A stretch of DNA of 64,000 nucleotides, from contig NC_092685.1 in the NCBI RefSeq assembly GCF_964275005.1, positions 26,955,649-27,019,648 of the forward strand, in the 5' to 3' direction. Source of the DNA: Diadema setosum. Lineage: Eukaryota > Echinodermata > Echinoidea > Diadematoida > Diadematidae. The notes beneath the pieces were generated by a model. The model ran no database searches and was not told where the DNA came from. It saw only the letters and a list, made by a program, of their open reading frames with translations. Made by a program: the position numbers and the translations under genes. Positions 1 to 10,569 of this stretch are shown piece after piece. Every line of letters begins with the position of its first letter. The first letter of the stretch is position 1.

Positions 1-694
1 TCTTATTCTGATGAATGTTCATTCTCAATAACAATATTCTTCGAAAAATATATTCTCTCTTTCTCTTCGGGCTGTCTCTCTCATTCTCTATGTCATTTAT
101 CTTTTATGCGTTACTCTTTTCTCTTTCATCTCTGGCATTCAATTAATTCAATTCAATTCAATTTAATCGAACTTTTCTATCAATGTTTTTGTTTTATTCT
201 GCTTCCACAGAACATAACATAAGAACATTACTTGCCTTCCTTTCCTCTTTCTCAAGCTGCCGGTCTTTCTCTTTTCGCTTCGCCTCTCTGCGCATTCACT
301 TCATGTTGCAGTCTTAATTCATTGTGTCCTATCAAAATGAGCTAACGTTCCCATGAGACAACAAGTATGATGATAAGCTATCTCCCTGTTTGACTCATAC
401 TTCACCGACTCTGTTCGTTTTCCGTGAAGTTGCACTATCACGAAAAGACCTTGTACTTCTGCGATAAAGGATTCGGTTGACAAGGACCCATGTATTGTTA
501 ATGTTTCCCAATTAAAAACGAATTCCTCTTCAAATTTGGTTGTCCTCCAGAGTGGCATAGTAGGGCTGGACTAAACAAGAGAGCGCATATTAAGTGTCGT
601 ATAAGAGATAGTCGATGATTATAATCTTTCTGGGTATACCTCGATGGAAGTATAAAATAATTATGTTGACAATGTTTGCAATCTGATGACGCAG
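1..694. other. 5' flank or upstream intron of the kinase gene; no gene recognised
   Basis: The first ~300 bases are pyrimidine-rich (many TCTCT runs), followed by unremarkable AT-rich sequence. A short tract of AATTC repeats lies near 140-165. The first exon I accept starts at 695 in phase 0 directly after an acceptor, so the gene should continue upstream and this stretch is most likely its intron. I saw no convincing start codon or promoter here. Confidence 0.4.
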
Positions 695-835
695 GACTAC
701 AAAATTCTTGCTGGCACTGTGCAGAAGACCATTGGCCTGGAAGGTGACTACGGACTAGATGATCTATCCTACAACTTCACCGAGACGTGGAGGGAGCTAA
801 CAGAGAAGAACCAACGTCTGGTCGATAACATGAAG
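695..835 (+). CDS. Exon A, acidic helical segment of the kinase gene
   Basis: The exon lies between acceptor GACGCAG and donor AAG|GTATAG and is open for 47 codons in phase 0. It starts DYKILAGTVQK and ends in a charged amphipathic stretch (TWRELTEKNQRLVDNMK), which looks like the start of the coiled coil. It has no initiator Met at its left edge, so an earlier exon is expected. Confidence 0.65.
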
Positions 836-3800
836 GTATAGATTGCTTTAGTTCGAGATTACATCTTTCTGTATGTGGTGCAGATCTCATGCGTTCCGTT
901 GAATGTGAGGGCGGGTGATTATCTCGTGTTATTGTTCTGTGTGCAGATACGTTGTTCTCCATGTTCTTCCTTTAGCTCTTTGGTTCATTAATCTATTTCC
1001 TTTCAGTCTAAAAACGTTGTTTTTTTTTTTCTTGCATGTATACTCCTTCGCATTTACAGTAACTGCCATTACTGTGTCATCGAAAGATCCTCTTCGAGGC
1101 GTCTTTTAAATCCCTCTTGAAAAGCACATACAGGAATATTCCCAGCGAATGCTTCACAGTTGATATCCTCTGCCTCGGCCGAAATTCAACCATTTGGCGT
1201 CTCACTCTCCACAGAAAACCATCTCCATCCTGTATGTTATTTACCTCCAACATTGCTGGGGTGCTCGTCTGAATGAAAAGACTCAAAAGTTAGTGACCAT
1301 GCAGGCGAAATTGCGGGTTTTAATGAGTGAGAGCGCGTTGAATTACTACGATAAAATCAAATAACAAGCAATATGTTCATGCCGTATATCAAGTCATACT
1401 CAGTCCGAAGAGAAAAATAAAACAAAACAGCAGTTACGATGCCGAAATATCACATCACAAAAATCGCAACACGTTGGCAAATCAGTTGGTTAGGAGTGAT
1501 CTCTTTCCACGATATCTACAAACGGCATCCGAAAACAGCATTATGAATAAATTCGTTTTCCTCGTTTTGATTTTGATATACTCCCTCCCCACTATAGGAC
1601 CAAGTGATGAAGGCTGTTCGTCTGGAAGAAAAGTCCAGGGACCTCCAAGAACGCATCCAGGTAAAACTCAAGCTATCAATAAATCATTTTGCAATTGCAT
1701 GATAGTTACGTAAAATACAGTAACTAAATCACGAGTACACTTTGGAATAGGTATTATTTCTCGATCTCACCACCACGCCACTGAGGGCTTTTATTCGCCT
1801 GCGTATTCAAAGTGTTAATTTTTATAGTACAGTACACTCCCGTCAACATGCCCGTTATAACGAACACGGTTATAACGAAATTCTCGTTACAACGAAATCG
1901 AAATTCAAATCCCCAAATTGCAATTTATTGTCTTTATACACTATACTATTCGGTTGTAACGAAAGAAAACCGCTGGAGACCGCAGGCCCCCCCCCCCCCA
2001 CACACACACACACACAAACACACTTTTGGAGGGTCTTTAAGAAATCGGGGGAAAAAGAATCGGAAAAAGAAATAACAACACCCATGGCTCTCCAAAGTCA
2101 TAGTCTTATACCCATCTAAATCGGGGTGGGGGTACCACACCTCACCCACCCTTTCCGCGCCCGTATAATTTCCTGTTTAATTCATAGCCATCTGCATCAA
2201 GCACATTCTATGTGATACCTCCGATTGATCATTGAAAATAAAAACGTTGTTCAATGTGCCTGCCTTTAAGTTGTCGATGAGGGTCAAAGCACATTGACGA
2301 TTCTTTACTTTGACCATGGTCCATGCTTTGACTATCCTCTCAATGTAGATTCTTGCAGTAGACGCCGGACTGTCTACCGAAACCATCGACTGCCGAGCGG
2401 CCGAAATCGTCCCGAAGATCCACGAGAAGTTTGCCGAACTTCGACAAGAGATTCGATTACTCCATGAGGAGAGGGTCATTTTTGGAGATAATGCGAAAAG
2501 AGTGCAAGTGAGTCAAAATTGCTTTGTGACGTCACAATTGTTTTGTTGGAAATTGTTACATTTCACAGAGCGCTAGCGACAGTAGTACGACGCAGTTCGC
2601 GCTGTCAGTATTGCTTTGTGATGTCACAATTGTTTTGTTGGAAATTGTTATTTTCACAGAGCGACGCAATTACGGTACGACGCAGTGCGCGCTGTCAGAA
2701 TTGCTTTGTGATGTCACAATTGTTTTGTTTAAATTGTTACATTTCACAGAGTGACGGTGCAAAGCTGCGCATTTTGCAAATAATGTAACTACATTTTGAT
2801 TGTACTTGCAAAATGTCGTCATAGGAGTACATGACGTCATTTTGCAAACAGTACTTCATGGAGTGTCAAACATGCCAACACTCTGACATAGCTGATATAC
2901 CTATAATCACGTGACGTGTTCAATGCTATTTCAACCAATCACTATAGAGGATATATATATTTTTTTAATCTAAAATAATTTATTATAATCTGTAATATAC
3001 CTAATTTAGCTATTCAAACAAAATATCTCAGTGGATAAGACAACGGATTATGAATCCGAGGTCAGGGGTTCGAATCCCCTGAAAGTTCTCCATCTTCATA
3101 GCTTATCCCTTCCTTAACAGTCACGTAATACAAATTGACAATACAAATAAAATTGTTTTATGTCACGTCCCCTCTTGCTTGTCCCCCCCCCCCCCCAACC
3201 CGTCCTATTTTTGATCAAGGAGCTCGAGGAAGCACTCAAGGCGGCTTGCAATAGGAATCAAGGCCGCAAGTCCCGGGGAATGAGGAGGATGTTAAGGCGA
3301 TTGCTTGGCAAGAGGAACAACAGAGTTGACGTGGATCCCAAAGAGGTACATGAGAAGAAAAAAAATCCATATTCGCCCTATATTCTTTCATTCTCAATCA
3401 ATGAATTTAGCATCATAAACAGTAAAATGCTGATTTTCATGGTTTGCTGTACAATGCCCATCATGCAATATGATGTGAATGCATGGCTCAATAAATCAAG
3501 ATGAACTGAACATGACTTTATTTTTTATTTTTCTGATTGGTAAATTATTGTGAGAAATTATAACGGTAAATAAATAAAGTAGTATTTTCATATGCTTACA
3601 CACTGAATACCATCTCAAAATACGTGATTGTTACAGCATGACGACACTATACGGGTAGTCATGAAATGGTTCGATGTGAAACCGGCATGGAATCGTTTGA
3701 AATGATATAATACTACAGTATGAATACGACAAAGCCATCACTTACATTGTAGCAAGACTTTTATCACTAATACACTGTATAATTTCCTGACATAAAGTTC

Positions 3801-6800
3801 AGTAATGGCTCCCGGAGGTGTTTGTAGAGACTGAATATAAAGTAAACTAATAAACTTCACCATTGGACCTAACCTCCAATGTGCAGGGGTCATTGTCCAA
3901 GAGGATGAAATGATATGCGTCTTGCTGCTCACATTTTATTCACGGCAGATACAGCTGCAGGTGGAAAGAGAAAATCAGTTCAAACGATTCATCGACGAAC
4001 AAAATTCCCGAATCAGGTGACTATATTTTAGTGACTGATATCAAATTGGAAATAATATTTATGTAAATCTAACCGAAGTGGCTGCGCCAGCCAATAATAT
4101 CAGTGTTACTTATACTGATTGTAAGCTTCCAGGAGATTTGACAGAAAAATAATGAACATTCAATAAAGCATACAAAAACGTAAGAAAGACTGTCAGTCAT
4201 ATCCGATTAGCACAGTTTTGAGTTTAGTTTTTGTTATTTATAAATAGGAAAAGTTACTATTCAGTTTCTTAATATTGGTGCATTATGTAAATTGTGACTA
4301 TAAAATGTGACTAATTCAACTTCGATTTATGTACACTAAAGCTTCTTTGTATAATATACTGGATGAATAATCCCACATAGCTAACACTCAAATAAAAAAG
4401 CAAACTCAAATGGGTAAAATATATATACGCAAAAAAAAAAAGTACCCCAAAATGGCCCGGTTGGTATCTGCATCCGTGCATATAGCAAGTTATTGTCAAA
4501 AAGATGAAGTGTTCTTCGCATAATGATCGTATAATCACAGTACAATGTGTATTAAGCAAGGAGTTTCTGCTAACTCCTTGATAATATATGAAGTACATTC
4601 TTATGATAATTAGTGTGTGCATTTGATCATTATGGGTTCATATACAGTGCCCTGCAGAAAGACAAAGTACTCCTCGAGTCCCAAATTGAAAAGCTTCAGG
4701 ACTGCGACCAGATAGCGAAGAGGTTGATCCAAGACCTAGAGGACCAGAAGGCCGACGTCGAGGCCGTGAATCGGAAGATCAATGAGCAGGGCTTCCTCAT
4801 CGAATACGAAAGGGACGCACAGACGAAGCTGATCGTACAGTTGTATCTTCTGCTAGAAAAGTATGCCGCATTAAAGGGATCGTACAGTGTTGGTTGAGAC
4901 CTATTTTCAGGTTTCTATCATTTTTTGGTGAGATAATGAGGAACCTCTTATGAAATATGAAAGAGCATGTAATTCTTTGAGGAATTCAACATTTATTTGA
5001 TGAAAATTGGTTTTGAAATAGCTGAGATATCCAAAAAAAAAATAGCGATTCTAATAAAGTGTAGGACCCATACTTTCTTACGATCGCTTTGTTTTACTTT
5101 GTTTTTGGATGATTCAATCATTCTAAACCCGATTTTCATCAAATAAACTTTGAATTCCTCTTAAAATGGTATGCTCTGTACTATATCATGAGTGTTTTCT
5201 TGGTATCTTGCTAAAAGTTAAAAGCACAATTCTCATCTCCACCAATACTGTACCATCCCTTTAAGTTTGCTTGATTTTTCCTCACTCTAATTTATTTTGT
5301 CAATGGCTATTTTCTATAGACTCTTCGTGATTTCCAACATGAATGTCATGTTGTTGCCACGTTGGATATTAGACTTAAGCATCATGAGTACGTATAGTAA
5401 TCATAATTCTGTTTAAAGTGCGCTGCAAGAGGATTTTGGATGAATGATACGTATATTATTACTATTTTTCCCATTTTCATTATTATTCGACTTGATTGTA
5501 TCAAATTCACGGATCGAGGCTGCAGCATCACAGCTGAAAAGATCAGTTTACAAAAATCAACTTATCCATACTACAATGTTTCATGTGGATCGATCAGTTT
5601 TCTTCAGGAACGATTATAAATGCTCCGAAATTCGGCCCCATCATTTTATACGCATATAAGTAATTGATTCCACATAAACAATTAAACACAAGGAAAACGT
5701 GAGTGGAACCATTCTGGTATTGTGTCCAAATCAAAAGAAAAATAGTTGCTTTCAGTAATCTAATATGTTCCTAGGTACTCCTGAAGTGTTTACATGGGTA
5801 ATTGCACGAGCAGTTATGGAAGTTGTTGCATAAAACAACGAATTTAATGGGGAATATTTAATCCTTATATGCCTGGTTACTGTTCTCTGCAGGATGGAGG
5901 AAAATCTTGCGAAGCCTCACAGCGCCATCATGGACGCTCAGACTCAAGGTGATCGTGCTGTCACTGCTATGCTTTCCGACATCCGCTGCACCGAGCTGGA
6001 CCCATATGATCTGAGGGGCCCCGACCACTCTCACATCTCTGGCGGAATGCTAAGCTTCGATGAACTTGGACGCGGTTCCTATGCTGTGGTGCTACTTGGT
6101 CGCCTCGAAGGTCACCCCTCTCAAATCGCCATAAAGAGACCATTCCTGCCGGAGGGATGCCCCAAAGACAGGGAAGATGCAGAGAGGAAAAGCAACTACG
6201 CTCGCTCGAGGAAGGAGTCTATGGTCCACCAGCTACTCTCTGGAAGCCCGTTCTTTCCTGCACTTCTCGGCACTGTCACGCTCGAGGGCGACTTGTGTGT
6301 CGTGACGGAATTTGTCGGTGACAAGACGACGGGAAGAGCGTATCCCCTGTACTATGCTTTGTGCCCCATCAATCCTGAGCCCATTCTCACCAGGTGGAAC
6401 ATGGCAGCAGTAGCTGAGGACATAGTGAGAGGCGTTATGGTCCTCCATGGTCATGGCCTTCTGCACAATGACCTCAAAGACGACAACGTCCTCCTCGAGC
6501 ACAGAGGACAAAGATGGCACGCGGTGATCATCGACCTTGGTCTCGTTAGTACGATGGCCCGGTCGATCACCCTAACTGCCACGCCTTCTGATCAGGAAGC
6601 CCGCAGGCAAAAGAGGGACAATTTCACTCACATAGCCTCCGAGGTCGTTCTCGAGGGAGCATGCACAAATGAGTCCACCGACATCTACTCTGTGGGCATG
6701 CTGCTGGGCATCATCGGGCGGTTCATCCAGGAAGCCGACCTGGTTACGGTCGCAGAGTCATGCACACAGGACTGGTTCCCTCTCAGACCGAGAAGCCTTG

Positions 6801-6931
6801 CAGCTGTCTTGCCAGACGTTGTTGCTGTAAAGGACGGACTTCAAAGCCGAAACAGCGTTCAACCGAAACGCTGCGACACAGTTGTCCTCTATTCACACTC
6901 ACCGGAGGACAGCAAAGACGGGGTAGGATGA
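695..6931 (+). CDS. Coiled-coil protein kinase gene, 5'-partial, seven exons
   Basis: Proposed exons: 695-835, 1598-1660, 2349-2507, 3220-3345, 3949-4016, 4648-4860 and 5893-6931. Each is bounded by AG and GT and all join in phase, giving 1809 bases (602 residues plus stop). The first ~257 residues are charged, rich in Glu, Lys, Gln, Arg and Leu, and look like coiled coil. The remaining 345 residues carry a protein kinase domain. By family knowledge it should phosphorylate Ser/Thr, but the substrate is unknown. The coiled coil suggests self-association or scaffold binding (inference). The first exon begins in phase 0 without a start Met, so the N-terminus is missing. I do not recognise a named orthologue. 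The exon chain is supported by phase and splice sites only; the kinase part is secure. Confidence 0.78.
836..1597 (+). other. Intron A-B of the kinase gene
   Basis: AT-rich with a T run near 1020-1031. No repeat family or RNA gene was recognised. Confidence 0.5.
1598..1660 (+). CDS. Exon B, 21-codon coiled-coil exon
   Basis: The exon lies between acceptor CACTATAG and donor CAG|GTAAAA and is phase 0 at both ends. It encodes DQVMKAVRLEEKSRDLQERI plus Gln, a highly charged helix. Its short length and perfect phase match with exons A and C are the support. Confidence 0.6.
1661..2348 (+). repeat. Intron B-C with poly-C plus CA tract
   Basis: This intron holds a C run directly followed by a short CA repeat at about 1987-2017. 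Apart from that I see only unique-looking AT-rich sequence. The long open frames across the tract are low-complexity artefacts. Confidence 0.5.
2349..2507 (+). CDS. Exon C, coiled-coil exon
   Basis: The acceptor is TCTCAATGTAG and the donor CAA|GTGAGT; both ends are phase 0 and it is open for 53 codons. It contains the charged helical run IHEKFAELRQEIRLLHEER. The AG at 2357-2358 could be an alternative acceptor but would place a stop at once, so 2349 is preferred. Confidence 0.65.
2515..2762 (+). repeat. Three-copy ~90 bp tandem repeat carrying CRE-like sites
   Basis: Units start near 2518, 2610 and 2699, a period of about 90. Each has the words ATTGCTTTGTGAYGTCACAA, a TTTTGTT tract and TTTCACAGAG; the first two also share TACGACGCAGT. 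The first unit holds a perfect CRE palindrome TGACGTCA (2527-2534); the others have TGATGTCA. It lies just inside the intron after exon C. Confidence 0.75.
3017..3089 (+). tRNA. tRNA-like sequence, probably a pseudogene or SINE head
   Basis: The T arm is excellent (AGGGG, loop TTCGAAT, CCCCT, giving the B-box GGTTCGAATCC). An A-box-like TATCTCAGTGG starts at 3024. The anticodon arm has loop TTATGAA with anticodon ATG, nominally His. The seven bases before the D arm (about 3017-3023) do not pair with the 3' side (about 3082-3088), so no acceptor stem forms. A rare ATG anticodon and missing acceptor stem argue against a working tRNA. Confidence 0.45.
3220..3345 (+). CDS. Exon D, basic segment
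   Basis: The exon is open for 42 codons, phase 0 at both ends, with donor GAG|GTACAT. It starts ELEEALKAACNRNQG and continues into an Arg/Lys-rich run (GMRRMLRRLLGKRNN). The acceptor GATCAAG has a poor -3 base. The pyrimidine tract upstream includes a run of 14 C at 3183-3196. Confidence 0.55.
3346..3948 (+). other. Intron D-E, nothing recognised
   Basis: AT-rich sequence without a recognised repeat, RNA gene or further exon. Confidence 0.5.
3949..4016 (+). CDS. Exon E, coiled-coil exon
   Basis: Acceptor CACGGCAG, donor AATCAG|GTGACT. It encodes IQLQVERENQFKRFIDEQNS plus RI and two bases of the next codon, completed by T at 4648 (Ser). Phase and charged helical content agree with its neighbours. 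Confidence 0.6.
4017..4647 (+). other. Intron E-F, nothing recognised
   Basis: AT-rich. An A run of 12 near 4430-4441 is the only notable tract. Confidence 0.5.
4648..4860 (+). CDS. Exon F, long coiled-coil exon
   Basis: Acceptor CATATACAG, donor GAAAA|GTATGC. It is rich in Leu, Glu, Gln and Lys at heptad spacing (for example KDKVLLESQIEKLQD and RLIQDLEDQKADVEAVN). It ends with two bases of a Lys codon completed by G at 5893, joining directly in frame to the kinase exon. Reading on past the donor enters the Rep-A MITE at 4875 and soon stops, which also argues for the splice. Confidence 0.7.
4871..5264. mobile_element. Rep-A copy 1: palindromic MITE with TTAA target-site duplication
   Basis: A 386 bp element (4875-5260) flanked by TTAA on both sides (4871-4874 and 5261-5264). 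Its ends are inverted: left AGGGATCGTACAGTGTTGG, right (reverse complement) AGGGATGGTACAGTATTGG. The two halves are loosely complementary throughout. There is no coding capacity. TTAA duplications with AG ends fit Kolobok- or piggyBac-type non-autonomous elements. It lies in the intron before the kinase exon. Confidence 0.85.
5265..5892 (+). other. Rest of the last intron of the kinase gene
   Basis: AT-rich sequence. A short exon-like stretch at 5319-5388 was considered and rejected because exon F joins the kinase exon directly in frame without it. Confidence 0.5.
5893..6931 (+). CDS. Terminal exon with protein kinase domain
   Basis: The acceptor is TTCTCTGCAG at 5883-5892. Counted from the Met at 5894, motifs are: glycine loop GRGSYAVV (59-66), ATP-anchoring Lys 81 in AIK, helix C Glu about 108, catalytic loop HNDLKDDN (191-198), metal-binding DLG (214-216), an ASE in place of APE (248-250), subdomain IX Asp 263, and a subdomain XI-like RPR near 298-300. 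Lys, Glu, both Asp and the loop Asn are present, so activity is plausible despite HRD to HND and DFG to DLG changes. The exon ends at a TGA at 6929-6931, 60-odd codons after the domain core. A splice just before this stop (GG|GTAGGA) cannot be excluded. Confidence 0.9.
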
Positions 6932-8530
6932 GGACCCCCAGAAGGGTGGGGGAGGGTGAGGGGTGAGGGGAAGAGTGGGGGACTTCGAGAAGGTGCAAAG
7001 GGAAACTCTTCAGGCAGTGAATTAAACTCAAGAAACATATACGGTGATGGATGAGCTAGCTTATTTGCAAGACAAAGAAATCATGGTGCTCGAAGCAGTA
7101 AAGCTAAATTATTGGATATTAGGGATCGAGGACATCACTCTCTGGAAGAAATCAAAAGAGCAGAGGATTGAGGAATGGTTAAGGGTTAACACTGAGAGAG
7201 CAGTGCTTTTGAATGGATGCTACGTGAGGAAATTTTGCTCGAAGTCGCAAATAACTTCATTTCTGATTTAACAAGGATAGACAAAGGCAAATGGCTATAC
7301 ATCACGCAGCGGCATTGAACAGGAAAGATGAACTTTGAGTGCATGCATGGTCACAGGATGTGAACAAGTCCACGGACACGAAAATGGGAAAACTGAAAGA
7401 CACTTGCAAATCCAAATTACACTCATATGACGTAAAGCGTGCAATATTTAGTATAACCAGGGAGGTGAGCGGATTGGAAGATCTAATGACAATAGGACAG
7501 TCAGTACTTTACGACAAAAAAGGGGGAAAGAGACAAAGCATCTTTCCAATATGGTGACCAAAGCACTTAACGCGAAGACTATAGATGCATCACCAGGGGC
7601 AAGGTTGAGTGTCCTGAATACCAAAACATTCAAGGTGGCATAGTACTTTGCACTGCATGCAATTATGGTTGTGTCTGAAAACCATCATCATCATTAAATG
7701 CAGTTCACAGTATACGCCGGGGGGGGGGGGGTATTGCCTAAAAGAACATCAAAGGATAGTGTCATTATTGATCAATCCGTTTTAGAAAGAAAGCAGTATG
7801 GGAGTGAGAAAGAAAAAATAGCAGAAGAAGAAAACACAACAACAAAACAAACAAACAAAACAAAACAAAACTGAAACGGCTCATAAGACTACTACAATTT
7901 TCAGATGACTGTCCAGAGACCCCATCACAAACTTAACCAACAGATTAATGTACCCTCATGGGGCGGAAAGTTTGTCGCGCAGAAAGGGTTAATCTGTTCC
8001 CATAGAGTAACTCTCTACCAAAATAATCATCAAAGAATCGCTTAAGTGAGAGATTGCGACAAGCTGAAATGGGATATCGAATTGAGAATTTGCCCATTAG
8101 AGGAAGAGAAGGTCGCGCACTACATAAGTATCATGATTAATAAACTTTGACTCGTCTCCGAAATATTTGTTGCGATTTGTGTTCATTGGCTTCACGTGCT
8201 CATGAAAGATGTAAACACAATAACAATAAAGTGATTAATCCATAATCATTCTAATGATACTTAAGTGCCATCATCTTTGCCAATGGGTTAAAAGGTATAG
8301 TTCTGTTGTTGTGGATGTGAGATTAAAAAAAAAAAAAAAAATAGGCATGAAAGTGCTAGGTTGGTGAAAGGTATAGAATATGAATGAAGGATGGATATCA
8401 ATACTGCAATATCCCATCAAAAACATCACGGCGTATACTTGGTTTGCTGGATGGCGTTGGCAACCGTTCGTAAGCGAAACAACATTGAAACCAGAAATAC
8501 ACCTTTTTCTCTGTAACGTAAAGTTCACAC
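6932..8530 (+). other. 3' flank of the kinase gene
   Basis: It starts with a G-rich tract (GGGTGGGGGAGGGTGAGGGG at about 6944-6965), possibly quadruplex-forming, then unremarkable sequence. There is a G run at 7720-7730, an A-rich CAAAA tract at about 7835-7872 and an A run at 8326-8342. AATAAA near 8138 could be a poly(A) signal. The two open frames at 7044-7271 and 7339-7557 match nothing I know. Confidence 0.45.
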
Positions 8531-8558
8531 ATCAACATTCACGTGTCAAGTACCTTCA

Positions 8559-8561
<3 letters not shown>

Positions 8562-8593
<32 letters not shown>

Positions 8594-8597
8594 GCGC
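8562..8597. repeat. CA microsatellite ending in CG steps
   Basis: About 15 CA units pass into CGCGCG. Further loose CACA words continue to about 8680. Confidence 0.95.
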
Positions 8598-8934
8598 CAA
8601 TAAGTTATTACACACATATACACATGGACACAAAACAATCACACACATAATATATACTGAAGCACAAACACACAGTCATGTGCAGAATATGGCATTTATA
8701 CGTCTTCAAGAGTCACCAGCAGATAATTATCAAGATGACATTTTTAAGCCACGTTTCAATTAAATATGCTATCCGATCGTCGTCAATCATCGATACACAC
8801 TTTTCAACCTCAGTGTCACTCTCTTTATCCTTGCATATGAGAATGAGCTTCCAAAAGGATTTTGTTTGGATTGTTTTCATAATCACCTTCAAACGAAAGT
8901 TTGTTTGTTTGTTTTTTGTGGTTTTTTTGTGTGT

Positions 8935-8935
<1 letters not shown>

Positions 8936-8965
<30 letters not shown>
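8936..8965. repeat. Poly-T tract
   Basis: A T run of about 30 follows a GTTTG-rich stretch. On the minus strand it could be a poly(A) tail of a retroposed sequence, but no recognisable body adjoins it. Confidence 0.9.
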
Positions 8966-8968
<3 letters not shown>

Positions 8969-10261
8969 AAATTTGATATCATGAACATGTCATAATAGTA
9001 AAAAAAAAGTATGGATTTTTACTATTCACAGGGCTTGCAATACTATACTTCACGAATAATTTTTAAAATATATACATAATTAAACGGTTGGCTTTGTTTG
9101 ATTTTTTTATTATTTTTATTGATTTTTTCTTCTTTTTTTTTTCTTTAGCTTTTGGGAGGTGGTTGGTTGGTTTGCCGTTTACTTCCTGATGGCTTTCCTC
9201 TATGTATCCTTTTTATTATTTTTTTTTTTTGTAGGGATATCAGAAAGTTGCTACTTTCAACTCTGACACAATAAAGACGTAGAAAGATCTGTCGAGAATC
9301 CATTTTTCCTGTTCCAGATATGTCATAGTCGGTTTCTATCGACTGAAAGAAATTGAACTCTTCAGCAATCTCTATTGAAGCGGTCTAAAGAATGCACTTA
9401 TCTCCCTTCCAATGCGATAGAATTACCTAAATGCTCTCTATTAAATATCAATACACTTTTTATATGTTGTTGTTATATGGAAAAAGCATTAAAAATCTTG
9501 ATAGTTAACATTACTGAAATTGAAATAACCGCAAGCAAATATGCCCTTATATAGGTTCTGCTGACAGAACTCTGTAACTTCTATATAACCTATAAAACGG
9601 CATGCAATCACGTAGATCATTCAGTGTCATCACCGAGGGTATAAAAGAGGGTTTTTGCAAAAATCTTTCAGACTCCTTAATACTAGTACCCGAACTCAAG
9701 AAAAAAAAAATCCTTACATAACATGAGTTGCAAAGATATTACATCATCAATGATTTTGAGGAGGGGATATACAGAGCATTCTTTTCTTTCTTTTTTTTTA
9801 ACCAAAAAGAAAGAATATTTTGTAACAAATAAACCAATAGGACTTTCAGGCGTTTACAATATTATAGCTGATTTTCTGATTGTTTCATTGTCGCACATAA
9901 AATTATATAGAAAAGAATGCTAAACCTCGAAATGTCCTTCTTTAGGTCTTTCTTTGACTGCAGAGTGTCAAGTTAATTGGAAAAAATCAATAGAGTGAAG
10001 TTTCCATAGCTTTGAATGAGCTTTCCCCCATTGATCTTATCTTTATGGTCTTTTATAGCTTCGTTGTCGTTTGCTGGCTTTACATGCATATGGGCACCAT
10101 TTTTATCATGATTCTTATCACAGTCATTGATTATGATAATAGATGATCATCACCATTACTACCACGGTGTATGTCACAATTATTTTGCAAAATATATTAT
10201 TTATCCAAGTATACACGATTTGTCGAATAAGTATACAAAGTATACAAAGCCAACAAGGCTC
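8966..10261. other. Intergenic, AT-rich, no gene recognised
   Basis: Several short T and A runs (about 9120-9145, 9220-9232). No exon, RNA gene or repeat family was recognised. Confidence 0.5.
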
Positions 10262-10329
10262 AAGTTTACAAAACGTGGCCCAGCTATTATGCGTATAATA
10301 CTCGTAGATGGGCCACTTTTTGTAAACTT
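10262..10329. repeat. Short near-perfect hairpin
   Basis: Arms 10262-10282 and 10309-10329 pair over 21 bases with one mismatch (AAGTTTACAAAACGTGGCCC on the left). A small palindromic element or its remnant. Confidence 0.75.
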
Positions 10330-10569
10330 AAATGTTGCATGAGATGTAGATGTCCTTGCATGGTTAGATTTTGGACGCGGGTCCCTCTACAACATAGGTC
10401 AAGGGTAACCGAACTGAAGCTGACACTTTCCAGCTTTGGTATAAGGGTATTATAGGAATTAATGTCCAGTGGTATAGGCCTATGACATTCTTATATGAAA
10501 TGAATTGTAACGAAGTAAGTCGACACAATAATTATAACTACAAAATATAACGATGAATGAAATTATAAT

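Noticed and set aside
319-558. 79-codon frame on the minus strand left of exon A
   Set aside because: The peptide looks protein-like at a glance, but no domain, splice context or start region supports it.
2519-2788. 89-codon open frame
   Set aside because: It is a read-through of the three-copy minisatellite, which explains its internal repetition.
5319-5388. Possible extra exon between exon F and the kinase exon
   Set aside because: It has an acceptor-like CTATAG and a GTACGT donor, but exon F already joins the kinase exon in phase. Including it would put either itself or the kinase exon out of frame.
7044-7557. Two open frames after the kinase stop
   Set aside because: No recognised motif; they lie where a 3' UTR is expected.
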